From: Streptomyces sp. NRRL S-87
GTDB lineage: Bacteria; Actinomycetota; Actinomycetes; Streptomycetales; Streptomycetaceae
Direction: 5' to 3'
Assembly (NCBI RefSeq): GCF_000719335.1
Contig: NZ_JOGB01000100.1
Coordinates: forward strand, 1 to 11,715
Length of the DNA stretch: 11,715 nucleotides
This document shows, in pieces, positions 1 to 7,254 of the stretch. The notes below the pieces were generated by a model. It saw only the letters and a program-made list of their open reading frames with translations. It was not told where the DNA came from and made no database searches. Numbering within the stretch: position 1 is the first letter of the stretch; each line of letters opens with the position of its first letter. The translations under genes and the position numbers were made by a program.

Positions 1-17
1 CGGGCCTTCGTCTTCAG

Positions 18-91
18 TAGCGGGGACAGGATTTGAACCTGCGACCTCTGGGTTATGAGCCCAGCGAGCTACCGAGCTGCTCCACCCCGCG
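18..91 (-). tRNA. initiator tRNA-fMet (CAT)
   Basis: Read on the minus strand, this 74-nt segment folds as a complete cloverleaf. The acceptor stem pairs G2-G7 with C66-C71 (positions 90-85 with 25-20). The anticodon CAT lies at 57-55 in a loop closed by a CTGGG/CCCAG stem, and the T-arm contains GGTTCAAATCC. Two hallmarks make it the initiator rather than an elongator: position 1 (C) is unpaired with position 72 (T), and the anticodon stem ends in three consecutive G-C pairs. It also resembles E. coli tRNA-fMet closely along its length. The 3' CCA is not encoded (ACT follows the acceptor stem), so it must be added after transcription. It lies 45 bp downstream of the UPF0182 stop codon, in the same direction. 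Confidence 0.96.
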
Positions 92-121
92 TCGGTGAAA
101 CCACAGTATCACGACGCGGGG
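85..121. repeat. 10-bp perfect inverted repeat overlapping the tRNA 5' end
   Basis: CCCCGCGTCG at 85-94 is exactly complementary to CGACGCGGGG at 112-121, with a 17-nt spacer. One arm includes the first seven nucleotides of tRNA-fMet, its 5' acceptor strand. The other arm lies in the spacer after the UPF0182 gene. In a transcript reading through from UPF0182 the arms would form a stem just upstream of, and competing with, the tRNA acceptor stem. There is no T-tract, so it is not a classical intrinsic terminator, but it could act as a GC-rich terminator of the kind common in Streptomyces. Confidence 0.6.
105..110 (-). promoter_or_regulatory. candidate -10 element of the tRNA-fMet promoter
   Basis: On the minus strand GATACT lies about 13 nt before the first tRNA nucleotide, which would place the transcription start about 7 nt upstream of the mature 5' end. 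That spacing is normal for a tRNA gene processed by RNase P. No convincing -35 hexamer is visible 16-18 nt further upstream, where the sequence is GC-only. This is therefore a weak motif call that rests mainly on position. Confidence 0.35.
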
Positions 122-136
122 CGGGGCCCCGACCGG

Positions 137-3025
137 TTATCCGCCCGGGGGCGGGGTGGCCCCGGCCGAGACCGAGGCGTTCGGCGTGGGCTGCCCGGTC
201 TTCGCCTCGGCGGCCTGCGCCCGCTCCAGCGCCGCCTTCAGCTCGTCCTGGGCCTTGCCGTACGCCGCCCAGTCGCCGGCCTTCAGGGCCCTGTCGGCGT
301 CCTCCATGGCCTTGGCCGCGTCGGCCAGGGCCTGCTTGACCGTCGCGTTCTGCGTGGGCGGCTTGGTGGTGGTGCCCGGCGGGTTGTTGCCCGTCGTCGG
401 CGCCTCGGCCCCGAAGACCACGTTCAGCGCCTTCTCCAGGGTGTTCTCGAAGGCCGTCTCGTTTCCGTAGGTCACCAGGACCTTCTTCAGCAGCGGGTAC
501 TTGAGGCCGCCGCCGCGCACGTACACCGGCTCGACGTAGAGCATGCCGCCGCTGAGCGGGACCGTGAGCAGGTTGCCGTACTCCACCTGCGAGTCGCCCC
601 GGCTCAGGATGTTGATCTCCTGGGCGATGTCCGGCTTGGAGTTGAACTTGGCCTGCACCAGCTTGGGTCCGTCGACCGGATTGGCCGTGGGCAGCTTCAG
701 GACCCTGATCTTGCCGTAGTCCCCGGTGCCCGGGTCGGCGTTGACCGCCATGAAGGCGCTCAGGTTGTCCCGCCCGTTGGGCGTGAACGTGGTCGTGAGC
801 GAGAAGTCCTGGCTCTGCTGGCCCGGCATCTTCATCGACAGGTAGTACGGCGGGACCGCCGTGTCCTTGGTGGTCGGGTCCTTCGGGACCGACCACACCT
901 CGCTGCCGCTGAGGAAGGTCTGCGGGTCCTTCACGTGGTACCGGGTGAGCAGCTCGCGCTGGACCTTGAACAGGTCCTGCGGGTAGCGCAGGTGGTCCAG
1001 CAGGGCCTTGGGGATCTCGCCCTTCGCCTTCACCGTGTCGGGGAAGGCCTTCATCCACGTCTTGAGGACGGGGTCCTGGGTGTCCCACTGGTAGAGCCGG
1101 ACCGTGCCGTCGTACGCGTCGACCGTGGCCTTGACGGAGTTGCGGATGTAGTTGACCCGGTTCTCCTGGGCGACGACCGCGCGCCGGCTGTTGGTCAGCG
1201 AGTCCGTCGTGCTCTCGCCCAGGGTGGTGCGGGAGGCGTACGGGTAGCCGTTGGTCGTGGTGTAGGCGTCCACGATCCACTGGATGCGGTGGTCGACCAC
1301 CGCCGGGTAGGCGGCGCCGTCGATGGTCAGCCACGGGGCGACCGCCTCGACGCGCTCCTTCGGCGTGCGGTGGTACAGGATCCGGGAGCCCTCGCCGATC
1401 GCTCCGGAGTAGAGGATCTGCGGCTCGCTGAAGGCCAGGGAGTACGCGGCCCGGTTGAAGGCGTTGTCGAGGCTGACCCCGCTCCTGCCCTCGTAGCGGG
1501 TCTCCTTCTCGCCCTTGTCGTCGGCGTAGTCGAGCTCCAGCTGCGGACCGCCGACGATGGAGTACTGCTTGGTCTCCTCGCCGTAGTAGATCCGCTGCTC
1601 GTACGGGCCCAGCCGGCCCTTGGCCGGCAGGCCGGACTCGGTGAAGACCGGGGCGCCGTCGGAGGTGACCTCGGTGCCCTTGGCCGCCACCGCGCCGAAG
1701 CCGTGCGTGTAGCGGAAGTGGTCGTTGATCCAGTTGTTCTTCGGGATGCCGCCGAGGTTCAGCTCGCGCAGGCCGATGACGGTGTCCTGGGCCTTGTACC
1801 GGTCGACGGCCAGGGTGGACGGGAAGCCGTAGTAGCCCTTGTTCTGCTGGAGCTGCTGGAAGGCCGGCGAGACGATGTTCGGGTCGAGCAGACGGATGCT
1901 CGCCGTGGTGTTGGCCTCCTGGCGGAGCTTGTTCTTGTCCGTCGTGTTCGGCTGGCCCGAGTAGTCGGTGACCTCGGTGGTGTCGATCCCGTACGCCTCG
2001 CGCGTCGCCTGGATGTTCTTGTCGACGTACGGCGCTTCCTTTGCCTGCTCGTTCGGCTGGACCTGGAACTTCTGCACGATGGCCGGGTAGAGGCCGCCGA
2101 TCAGGATCGCGGAGAGCACCATCAGGCCGAAGCCGATCACCGGCAGCTGCCAGGTGCGCCGCCACAGCGTCGCGAAGAACAGCGCGGCGCAGATCGCGGC
2201 GATGCAGAAGAGGATCGTCTTGGCCGGCAGGTAGGCGTTGGCGTCGACGTACCGCAGGCCCGTCCAGTTGTCGGCGGCCTTGAAGTCACTGGACTTCACC
2301 GCCAGGCCGTACCGGTCCAGCCAGTACGCGACGGCCTTCAGGGAGACGAAGACGCCGAGCAGCACCGACAGGTGCCCGGTGGCGGCCGCGGTGGCCCGCG
2401 CGCCCGGGCTGGTCAGGCGCAGTCCGCCGTACAGGTAGTGCACGATCGCGGCGGCGATCAGGGACAGCACGACGGCCGCGAAGCCGAAGCCCAGCAGGAA
2501 CCGGTACCACGGCAGCTCGAAGGCGTAGAAGGAGACGTCCAGGCCGAACTGGGGGTCCTTCTTCCCGAAGGGCACGCCGTTGACGTACATCAGCCACGCG
2601 CGCCACTGGCCGGCGGCCGAGGCCCCGGCGATCAGTCCGACGAGCGCGGCGATCGCGGCCAGCAGCCACTTCTTGTACGGGGCGACGCCCATCCGGTACC
2701 GGTCGAGGCTCTGCTGCTCCAGCGACATGGCGCTCAGCGGCGGCCGCAGCCGGTGGGCCAGCCAGATGTTGAACCCGACGGCCAGGGCCATGAGCAGCCC
2801 GAAGACGGAGAACAGCCCGACCTTCGTCCACAGGGTCGTGGTGAAGACCGACGAGTAGTGCACCGACCGGAACCAGAGCCAGTCCGTCCAGAACCCCGCG
2901 AACATGACGAACGCCATGGCCAGTACGGCCAGCACGCCCAGGGTCGTCAGCAGGGTCCGGGCGCGCCGGGAGGGGCGGCCGACTCTGATCCGTGGCCCCG
3001 AAGGGCCTCCGCCGCGGTCCGGCAT
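137..3025 (-). CDS. UPF0182 family membrane protein
   Basis: The 962-residue product matches the UPF0182 family (Pfam PF03699), whose members are about 900-1000 residues and whose molecular function is not established. Seven hydrophobic segments are visible at about residues 25-46, 68-91, 119-138, 176-199, 216-236, 269-287 and 294-317. A hydrophilic domain of about 550 residues follows and is probably extracytoplasmic. The last 80 residues contain an Ala/Glu/Lys-rich helix (around [17 protein letters not shown]) and a Pro/Ala tail. The start was set at MPDRGGG because this is the start I recall for Streptomyces homologues and it is followed directly by the basic stretch and first membrane segment. 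The frame stays open for another 642 nt upstream, but that part is antisense to the PPA1309 gene. No clear Shine-Dalgarno sequence precedes this ATG, so the start is somewhat uncertain; an in-frame GTG lies about 8 codons upstream. From memory it corresponds to M. tuberculosis Rv3193c. Confidence 0.93.
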   Translation of the reverse strand: MPDRGGGPSGPRIRVGRPSRRARTLLTTLGVLAVLAMAFVMFAGFWTDWLWFRSVHYSSVFTTTLWTKVGLFSVFGLLMALAVGFNIWLAHRLRPPLSAMSLEQQSLDRYRMGVAPYKKWLLAAIAALVGLIAGASAAGQWRAWLMYVNGVPFGKKDPQFGLDVSFYAFELPWYRFLLGFGFAAVVLSLIAAAIVHYLYGGLRLTSPGARATAAATGHLSVLLGVFVSLKAVAYWLDRYGLAVKSSDFKAADNWTGLRYVDANAYLPAKTILFCIAAICAALFFATLWRRTWQLPVIGFGLMVLSAILIGGLYPAIVQKFQVQPNEQAKEAPYVDKNIQATREAYGIDTTEVTDYSGQPNTTDKNKLRQEANTTASIRLLDPNIVSPAFQQLQQNKGYYGFPSTLAVDRYKAQDTVIGLRELNLGGIPKNNWINDHFRYTHGFGAVAAKGTEVTSDGAPVFTESGLPAKGRLGPYEQRIYYGEETKQYSIVGGPQLELDYADDKGEKETRYEGRSGVSLDNAFNRAAYSLAFSEPQILYSGAIGEGSRILYHRTPKERVEAVAPWLTIDGAAYPAVVDHRIQWIVDAYTTTNGYPYASRTTLGESTTDSLTNSRRAVVAQENRVNYIRNSVKATVDAYDGTVRLYQWDTQDPVLKTWMKAFPDTVKAKGEIPKALLDHLRYPQDLFKVQRELLTRYHVKDPQTFLSGSEVWSVPKDPTTKDTAVPPYYLSMKMPGQQSQDFSLTTTFTPNGRDNLSAFMAVNADPGTGDYGKIRVLKLPTANPVDGPKLVQAKFNSKPDIAQEINILSRGDSQVEYGNLLTVPLSGGMLYVEPVYVRGGGLKYPLLKKVLVTYGNETAFENTLEKALNVVFGAEAPTTGNNPPGTTTKPPTQNATVKQALADAAKAMEDADRALKAGDWAAYGKAQDELKAALERAQAAEAKTGQPTPNASVSAGATPPPGG

Positions 3026-3074
3026 CTGGAAAGCCAAGGTTCGCACCTCGAAGTCGCTGGTGTCCTGTGGAGCG

Positions 3075-3096
3075 GGGCCCCCGATGGTAGGGGCCC
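3075..3096. repeat. 7-bp inverted repeat in the divergent promoter region
   Basis: GGGCCCC at 3075-3081 and GGGGCCC at 3090-3096 flank an 8-nt loop. The repeat lies in the 139-bp space between the divergent UPF0182 and PPA1309 genes, about 50 bp upstream of the UPF0182 start. It could be an operator or a hairpin in the UPF0182 leader. In such GC-rich DNA a 7-bp repeat may also be chance. A second short hairpin, CCCG-TTAT-CGGG, lies at 3129-3140 just before the PPA1309 gene. I could not assign convincing -35/-10 pairs in this interval. Confidence 0.35.
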
Positions 3097-3164
3097 ACCC
3101 GTGCAACTTACTGAGGCCTTGGTCAGTTCCCGTTATCGGGCCCGAACGAGGCAGGATGTTGGCC

Positions 3165-3725
3165 ATGTCCAACATCTCCACCTCCGGCACCCCCATGGCG
3201 GCCAGCCCGCTGACGCGTGCCGTCCTCGAAATCGACGAATACGCCGCGACCCTCGGCTGGGACCAGCCGGCCCGCCTCTTCGCCCTGGTCGACACGGCGA
3301 AGCTGCGCGCGCAGGAGCCGCAGCTGGCCGCGCAGCTCGGCCTCGACAGCACCGACAGCGGCGCCGCGACCCTGACGCCCGTCGAGCAGGACGAGGTGCC
3401 GGCCGGGACGCCCCTGGACGAGTTCCTCGGCACGATCGCCTGGCCGGACGCCGTGGCCGGGTGCGCGCTGGCGGTCGAGCGGCTGATGCTGCCGCCGTCC
3501 GCCGAGGCCGCCGTGCCGCAGGGCATGTCCGAGAAGCAGCTGGCCGACTGGGTCGCGAAGCACCCGGACCGCCAGGAGGTCCGGATGACCGTGGCCGTCC
3601 TGCGCGACGGCGCGCGGGAGTCGGCGGTGCGGCTGCGCGAGAAGGACTCGGCCGGCGAGGTCCTCACCGGAGCCGACCTGGTGCCGGGGCTGGCCGAGGC
3701 GCTGGCCGCGACCTTCGTGGAGTAG
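3165..3725 (+). CDS. PPA1309 family protein
   Basis: The 186-residue product resembles the actinobacterial PPA1309 family, which has no known function. Recognisable blocks are [11 protein letters not shown] at residues 32-42, an Ala/Val-rich block beginning IAWPDAVAG near 91-110, [17 protein letters not shown] at 133-149, and a closing helix [13 protein letters not shown]. It has no signal peptide or membrane segment, so it should be cytoplasmic. The start MSNIS was chosen because GGCAGG (3150-3155) lies 9 nt upstream. An in-frame ATG at 3156 with GAGG four nt upstream is a possible alternative and would add three residues. The gene is divergent from UPF0182 and convergent with the Lon-like protease. 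It is probably transcribed alone from the 3026-3164 interval. Confidence 0.88.
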   Translation: MSNISTSGTPMAASPLTRAVLEIDEYAATLGWDQPARLFALVDTAKLRAQEPQLAAQLGLDSTDSGAATLTPVEQDEVPAGTPLDEFLGTIAWPDAVAGCALAVERLMLPPSAEAAVPQGMSEKQLADWVAKHPDRQEVRMTVAVLRDGARESAVRLREKDSAGEVLTGADLVPGLAEALAATFVE

Positions 3726-3738
3726 GCGGAGCAGTCCG

Positions 3739-3889
3739 CCCGCGGGCGGGGGCGCGGTCACGGCCGCGTCAGCCCGCGGGCGCACGGTCACGGCCGCGGC
3801 AGCCCGCAGGCGCACGGCCACGCCCGCGGGCGGGGCACGGTCAGGGCCGCGTCAGCCCGCGGGCGGGGCGCGGTCAGGGCCGGCAGCTG
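3739..3889. repeat. degenerate tandem palindromic repeat between convergent genes
   Basis: About five imperfect units start at 3739, 3773, 3803, 3823 and 3856 (spacings 34, 30, 20 and 33 nt). Each opens with CCCGCGGG or a one-base variant (CCCGCAGG at 3803). CCCGCGGG is an 8-bp perfect palindrome. Most units continue with a variant of CGGTCACGGCCGCG, which itself can form a CGCGG/CCGCG hairpin (3753-3757 with 3764-3768). The last unit runs into the protease gene: its GGTCAGGGCCGGCAG covers the stop codon and final codons. The array fills the gap between the convergent PPA1309 and protease genes, so its hairpins may terminate transcription in both directions. Confidence 0.7.
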
Positions 3890-4959
3890 GGCAGCCCGGC
3901 CGTGTCCCCCTTGCTGATCTTCTCCAGGGCCTTCACCGCGTCGCCGATGGTGGCGACCTTCACCAGGGTGAGGCCCGAGGGGGTCTCCTTCGCGGCGGCC
4001 GCGCAGTTGTCGGCCGGGGTGAGGAAGTAACGGGCGCCGGCGTTGCGGGCGCCGATGGTCTTCATCTGGATGCCGCCGATCGGGCCGACCTTGCCGTCGT
4101 CGTCGATGGTGCCGGTGCCCGCGACGAACCTGCCGCCGGTGAGGTCCTGCGGGGTGAGCTTGTCGACGATGCCGAGGGCGAACATCAGGCCGGCGCTCGG
4201 CCCGCCCACGTCGGCGAGGTTGATGTCGACGGTGAACGGGAAGGTGTGGTCGGTGCCGGCGCGGATGCCGACGACGGCGCGGCCGTCCTCGGGCGACTTG
4301 CCGGAGGTGATCGTGACCTTCTCGGTGCCCCGCGGCTCGCGGTGCGCCTTCTCGGCGGCGGCCGCCTCCTTGGCCGGGACGACCGTGAACACGACCGGCT
4401 GGCCGGCCTTGTGCTTCGTCACGAGCTTGGCCACGTCCCCGGGCTCCTTCACCGGGCTGCCGTCCACCGACCTGATCACGTCGCCGGCGTGCAGCCGGCC
4501 GTCGGAGGGGCTGTCCTTGACCACGCTGGCGACGATCACGCGCGAGGCGACCGGGATGCCCAGCTGCCTGAGCGCGGCGACCTTGGCGCTCTCCTGGGAC
4601 TGGCTGAACTCCTCGGCGTTCTCCTGCGTGGACTGCTCCTCGGTCTTGCCGTCCGGGTACAGGTTCTCGTGCGGCACGACGATGTTGTCGTGGGAGAGCC
4701 AGCCGTAGACCGCCTCGACGAGGTTCATGTCGTAGTCCGCGCCGGTGACGCGGACCGTCGTCATGTTGAGGTGGCCGCTCGTCTCGTACGTCTTGTGGCC
4801 GGAGATCTGCAGGACCGGTTCGCCACGCGACTCGCCGAGGGTGTTCACCGTGGGACCAGGGCTCATCTCCGAGTACGGGACCTTGATGAAGAGCCCCGCG
4901 CACAGGAGGGCGAACAGCGTCAGCGTGGAGGCGAGCATCGTCGCGGTGCGGCGTGACAT
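3874..4959 (-). CDS. PDZ domain Lon-like serine protease (YlbL-like)
   Basis: The 361-residue product has an uncleaved or signal-anchor segment at about 8-25, then a region beginning VPYSEMSPGPTVN that is typical of the YlbL family. A PDZ domain spans about 130-197 (VVKDSPSDGRLHAGDVI, SVDG). A C-terminal Lon-type peptidase domain covers about 225-350. The catalytic Ser255 sits in VGGPSAG and Lys300 in GGIQMK. The 45-residue spacing fits the Ser-Lys dyad of the Lon family, so an active peptidase acting at the outer face of the membrane is likely. The substrate is unknown. The start codon follows a TACTGT element by 6 nt and has no Shine-Dalgarno sequence, which suggests a leaderless mRNA. The gene begins 21 nt after the small membrane protein gene. 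From memory it corresponds to M. tuberculosis Rv3194c. Confidence 0.94.
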   Translation of the reverse strand: MSRRTATMLASTLTLFALLCAGLFIKVPYSEMSPGPTVNTLGESRGEPVLQISGHKTYETSGHLNMTTVRVTGADYDMNLVEAVYGWLSHDNIVVPHENLYPDGKTEEQSTQENAEEFSQSQESAKVAALRQLGIPVASRVIVASVVKDSPSDGRLHAGDVIRSVDGSPVKEPGDVAKLVTKHKAGQPVVFTVVPAKEAAAAEKAHREPRGTEKVTITSGKSPEDGRAVVGIRAGTDHTFPFTVDINLADVGGPSAGLMFALGIVDKLTPQDLTGGRFVAGTGTIDDDGKVGPIGGIQMKTIGARNAGARYFLTPADNCAAAAKETPSGLTLVKVATIGDAVKALEKISKGDTAGLPSCRP

Positions 4960-4965
4960 GGAACG

Positions 4966-4971
4966 ACAGTA
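4966..4971 (-). promoter_or_regulatory. candidate -10 element for a leaderless protease mRNA
   Basis: On the minus strand TACTGT (TAnnnT) ends 6 nt before the protease ATG. Transcription would then begin at or next to the start codon. This fits the absence of any GGAGG-like sequence upstream of that ATG. No obvious -35 hexamer is present. The element lies in the 21-nt gap after the small membrane protein gene, so the protease could be expressed both from it and by readthrough. Confidence 0.35.
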
Positions 4972-4980
4972 CGGGACGTC

Positions 4981-5160
4981 TCAGAGCGCCTCGGACCCGG
5001 AGGGGGCCTTCTCCCCGCGGGACATCGCCTCCCGGAACCGCGCGTACCCGGCCAGTTCGGATATGTCGCCGGCGGTGCGGTCACGGGCCGCCCAGCCGGC
5101 CCATATCGCCACTCCGACGGCGGCGAACAGCGGGATCAGCAACCACGCGAGTGACGCCAT
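4981..5160 (-). CDS. small single-pass membrane protein (59 aa), function unknown
   Basis: This short gene encodes 59 residues. An apolar segment at about 4-25 (starting LAWLLIPLFAAVG) is followed at once by basic RDR, predicting the C-terminus in the cytoplasm. A soluble tail contains ELAGYARFREAM and ends in a Gly/Ser/Glu-rich stretch. The strongest support is the ribosome binding site: GGGAGG at 5173-5168 lies 7 nt before the ATG. Codon third positions are also GC-rich, except for two ATA codons. I recall similar small proteins at this place in other Streptomyces, but no function. The stop codon is 21 nt before the Lon-like protease start, in the same direction, so the two are probably co-transcribed. 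Confidence 0.8.
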   Translation of the reverse strand: MASLAWLLIPLFAAVGVAIWAGWAARDRTAGDISELAGYARFREAMSRGEKAPSGSEAL

Positions 5161-5309
5161 TTCCTGGCCTCCCTACCCCTTGAGTACGGCCGAAACGATG
5201 TTGTGGAATCCAACGCTGGCGTCGGCGGCCGGGTTACGCAAATCGGGGGTGCGGCGACCTGCGCCGGCGGGGCGTCACACGCCGCCGGACGGGTGGTCCT
5301 CCGGGGTGG
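5161..5309. other. intergenic region between moaE and the small membrane protein gene
   Basis: This 149-bp stretch presumably holds the moaE terminator and the promoter of the small membrane protein gene. Its only clear element is the GGGAGG ribosome binding site at 5168-5173. An imperfect hairpin (GGAC/GTCC around 5286-5300) lies shortly after moaE and has no T-tract. I found no convincing -35/-10 pair. Confidence 0.4.
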
Positions 5310-5780
5310 TCAGCAGGCGCCGACCCACTCCTCGGTGCCGTCGGAGAACCGCTGGTGCTTCCAGATCGGCACCTCGTGCTTGAGGTCGTCTATCAGCATC
5401 CGGCAGGCCTCGAAGGCCTCACCCCGGTGCGGGCAGGAGACGGCCACGATCACGGCCGTGTCGCCCACGGCCAGGTCGCCCACCCGGTGGACGGCGGCCA
5501 GGGCCCGGACCGGGTACGCGGCCACGACGCGCTCGGCGACCCGGCGCATCTCGGCCTCGGCGGTCGGATGGCAGGAGTAGCCGAGGGAGTCCACGTCGGT
5601 CCCGCCGTCGTGGTTGCGCACCGTGCCGACGAAGAAGGTCGTGCCGCCGGTGGCGTCGTCGCCGACGGCCTTGTGGACCTCGTCCAGCGAGAGCGGGGTC
5701 TCCCGGATCGCGAGCAGCCGGATCGGGTCCGCTGCCGCCTGCTCGCCGGGGTGGTCGAAGTGCGGTGCCATGCCTTCCAT
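5310..5780 (-). CDS. moaE: molybdopterin synthase catalytic subunit MoaE
   Basis: MoaE, with the sulfur-carrying MoaD, converts cyclic pyranopterin monophosphate into molybdopterin in molybdenum cofactor synthesis in the cytoplasm. The 156-residue product is close to the E. coli length of 150. It carries the family blocks FVGTVRNHD (50-58), HRVGDLAVGD (98-107) with VSCPHR (114-119), and LKHEVPIWKHQ (133-143). Lys134 and Lys141 match the two active-site lysines of E. coli MoaE (119 and 126) in spacing. ATG at 5780 was chosen, with AGGGG and AGGG upstream; Met4 at 5771 is an alternative. No moaD, moaA, moaC or mog gene lies in the window, so its partner must be encoded elsewhere. Confidence 0.95.
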   Translation of the reverse strand: MEGMAPHFDHPGEQAAADPIRLLAIRETPLSLDEVHKAVGDDATGGTTFFVGTVRNHDGGTDVDSLGYSCHPTAEAEMRRVAERVVAAYPVRALAAVHRVGDLAVGDTAVIVAVSCPHRGEAFEACRMLIDDLKHEVPIWKHQRFSDGTEEWVGAC

Positions 5781-5799
5781 CGTGCCCTACCCCTCTGAC

Positions 5800-5817
5800 A
5801 TCGGGGAATCCCCGGAT
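5800..5817. repeat. short inverted repeat upstream of moaE
   Basis: CGGGG at 5802-5806 and CCCCG at 5810-5814 form a 5-bp stem with a 3-nt loop, 22 nt upstream of the moaE start. It may be a regulatory hairpin or operator in the moaE leader. It is short enough to be chance in GC-rich DNA. No molybdopterin-type riboswitch structure could be recognised in the 161-bp gap upstream of moaE. Confidence 0.25.
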
Positions 5818-5907
5818 CACCCGGGTCTCCCGGCCCGGAACCTGGACACTCCTACAGACGCGACGGACCGGACCCGCGCGGACCGCCGGCAGTGCTCGAA
5901 CGGGCGT

Positions 5908-5926
5908 CGGCCCCCGCCCGGGGCCG
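5908..5926 (-). terminator. GC-rich hairpin after the SDR gene
   Basis: CGGCCCC (5908-5914) and GGGGCCG (5920-5926) form a 7-bp perfect stem with a 5-nt loop, starting 15 nt after the SDR stop codon. No T-tract follows on the minus strand. That is common for Streptomyces terminators but lowers confidence. It would separate the SDR gene from moaE downstream. Confidence 0.45.
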
Positions 5927-5941
5927 GCGCGGCGCGGCCGG

Positions 5942-7063
5942 TCAGATGCCGCGGCGCTTGCGGGCGCGGCGTACCACCGCGGCCGCGCCGAGCAGGGCGA
6001 CGGTGGCGCCGGCGGCGCCCGCGGCGGTCGCGTCCTTGCGGCCCAGCCGCCGGCCGGCGACGGTGTGGCGGCCCGCCACCTCCTGGAGGAGCTCCGCGAG
6101 CACCTCCTCGTTCGTCCAGCGCGGCCGCCACCCGGCGTCGTGCAGCCGGCTGACGCTCACCACCCACGGGTGCATCGTGTACGCGAGGTCCCCGGCCGGC
6201 GAGGGGGTCAGCCCGATGCGGTGCAGGCGGGCGGCCGCGCCCAGCGCGACCGCGGAGGGCAGCTCCATGCGGCGGATGCCGCTGAGCTCCTCGACCTCCT
6301 CCTGTTCCAGCCATCCCTCGCAGCCCACCGCCAGCTCGCCCTCGACCTTCTCCAGGGCGGCGTACTCCAGGGCGCTGACCAGGTCCTCCACGTGGCAGAA
6401 CTGCCAGGTGGGGCGGGAGCCGGCCACCACGAGCAGGCGCGGCGACTCGAAGTAGCGGGTCAGCGCGGTGTCGGTGCCGCCGACCAGGACGGCCGGGCGG
6501 ACGACGGTGACGTTCAGGCCAGGATGGGCACGGGGGGCCCGGCGGCCCAGCCGCTCGATCTCCAGCAGGTCGCCCACGCCCGTGGCCTCGGCGGTGGCCC
6601 GCAGCTCGGCGTCCTCCGAGAGCGGGATGTCGTTGTCGGGCAGCGCCCCGTAGACCATGGCGGACGTGCACAGCACGACGCGGCGCACCCCGGCCGCGGC
6701 CGAGGCCGTCAGCACGGTCTGGGTGCCGCGCACGTTGTACGCCGTACGGGCCGCCGGGTCGGTCTCCAGGTCGAGGTCGAGCGCGAGGTGGACGACCACG
6801 TCGGCGCCCCGCAGCTTGTCCGCGATGGCCGGGTCGCGCACGTCCAGGACGTGCCAGGTCGCGGCCGCGCAGTCGCCGCGCCGCTCGTCGATCGCGACGA
6901 TCCGCCGGACCTCGTCGGACTCGGCCAGGCGCTGCACGAGCGCCGCTCCGACCCCGGAGGCGGCGCCGGTCACGGCCACGACGGGGCCGCGCACGCCGTT
7001 GTTTCGCCGTTGGCGAATTTCGTCGTCGTGCACTGCTCGGACCTGTCGGTCTGGGGAACTCAC
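5942..7063 (-). CDS. NAD-dependent epimerase/SDR-like protein with C-terminal membrane anchor
   Basis: The 373-residue product starts with a Rossmann fold: VVAVTGAASGVG (28-39) is a TGxxxGxG nucleotide-binding motif. ADVVVHLALD (87-96), CTSAMVYG (132-139), VVRPAVLVGG (187-196) and WQFCHVEDLVSAL (220-232) follow, as in extended SDR/epimerases. The usual catalytic YxxxK is not seen. VYG is followed by ALPD, and the later region where YxxSK normally sits reads VGDLLEIERLGRR. The C-terminus has an Ala/Gly/Val-rich segment at about 345-364 followed by RRARKRR, which looks like a tail anchor. Substrate and activity are therefore unknown. Start: GTG at 7063 with GGAG seven nt upstream; the frame stays open further upstream without features. 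It is divergent from the DUF2342 gene. Confidence 0.9.
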   Translation of the reverse strand: MSSPDRQVRAVHDDEIRQRRNNGVRGPVVAVTGAASGVGAALVQRLAESDEVRRIVAIDERRGDCAAATWHVLDVRDPAIADKLRGADVVVHLALDLDLETDPAARTAYNVRGTQTVLTASAAAGVRRVVLCTSAMVYGALPDNDIPLSEDAELRATAEATGVGDLLEIERLGRRAPRAHPGLNVTVVRPAVLVGGTDTALTRYFESPRLLVVAGSRPTWQFCHVEDLVSALEYAALEKVEGELAVGCEGWLEQEEVEELSGIRRMELPSAVALGAAARLHRIGLTPSPAGDLAYTMHPWVVSVSRLHDAGWRPRWTNEEVLAELLQEVAGRHTVAGRRLGRKDATAAGAAGATVALLGAAAVVRRARKRRGI

Positions 7064-7254
7064 CGGGCGTCTCCAGCGGTTGTCTTCAGTGCGGGCACGA
7101 TGCGACGCGTCCGCACCAGGTGACGTCCATCCTGCCGCAGCCCCGCAGCAGGCGGAGCACCGAGCCCGGAACCGGGTGTGGTGTCTACGCTTGAAGGTGT
7201 TGTCGCACCGTCGCCGTCGGCAGTCGCCGGCGGCCCTACGAGCCGAGGAAACCC
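7064..7254. promoter_or_regulatory. divergent promoter region, SDR and DUF2342 genes
   Basis: This 191-bp interval must hold both promoters. For the plus strand, TACGCT at 7186-7191 is a possible -10 element without a clear -35. Ribosome binding sites are visible at both ends: GAGGA at 7245-7249 for the DUF2342 gene and GGAG on the minus strand near 7071-7074 for the SDR gene. An imperfect inverted repeat, CCTGC-CGCAG against CGCAG-CAGG, lies at 7131-7152. I see no recognisable operator. Confidence 0.4.

Noticed and set aside
3026..3667. 214-codon N-terminal extension of UPF0182
   Set aside because: It is antisense to the PPA1309 gene, has no family similarity, and homologues as I recall start near MPDRGGG.
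3739..3889. CRISPR array
   Set aside because: The units are 20-34 nt apart, almost wholly GC, internally palindromic and related over their full length, with no unique spacers and no cas genes.
95..4030. 1311-codon open frame on the plus strand across the UPF0182 gene
   Set aside because: It runs antisense to UPF0182 and on through the PPA1309 gene. Its product is Arg/Gly/Val-rich with no recognisable domain, as expected for a shadow frame in high-GC DNA.
5781..5941. molybdenum cofactor riboswitch upstream of moaE
   Set aside because: Only a 5-bp hairpin and the SDR terminator-like stem are present. I cannot recognise the conserved multi-helix structure.
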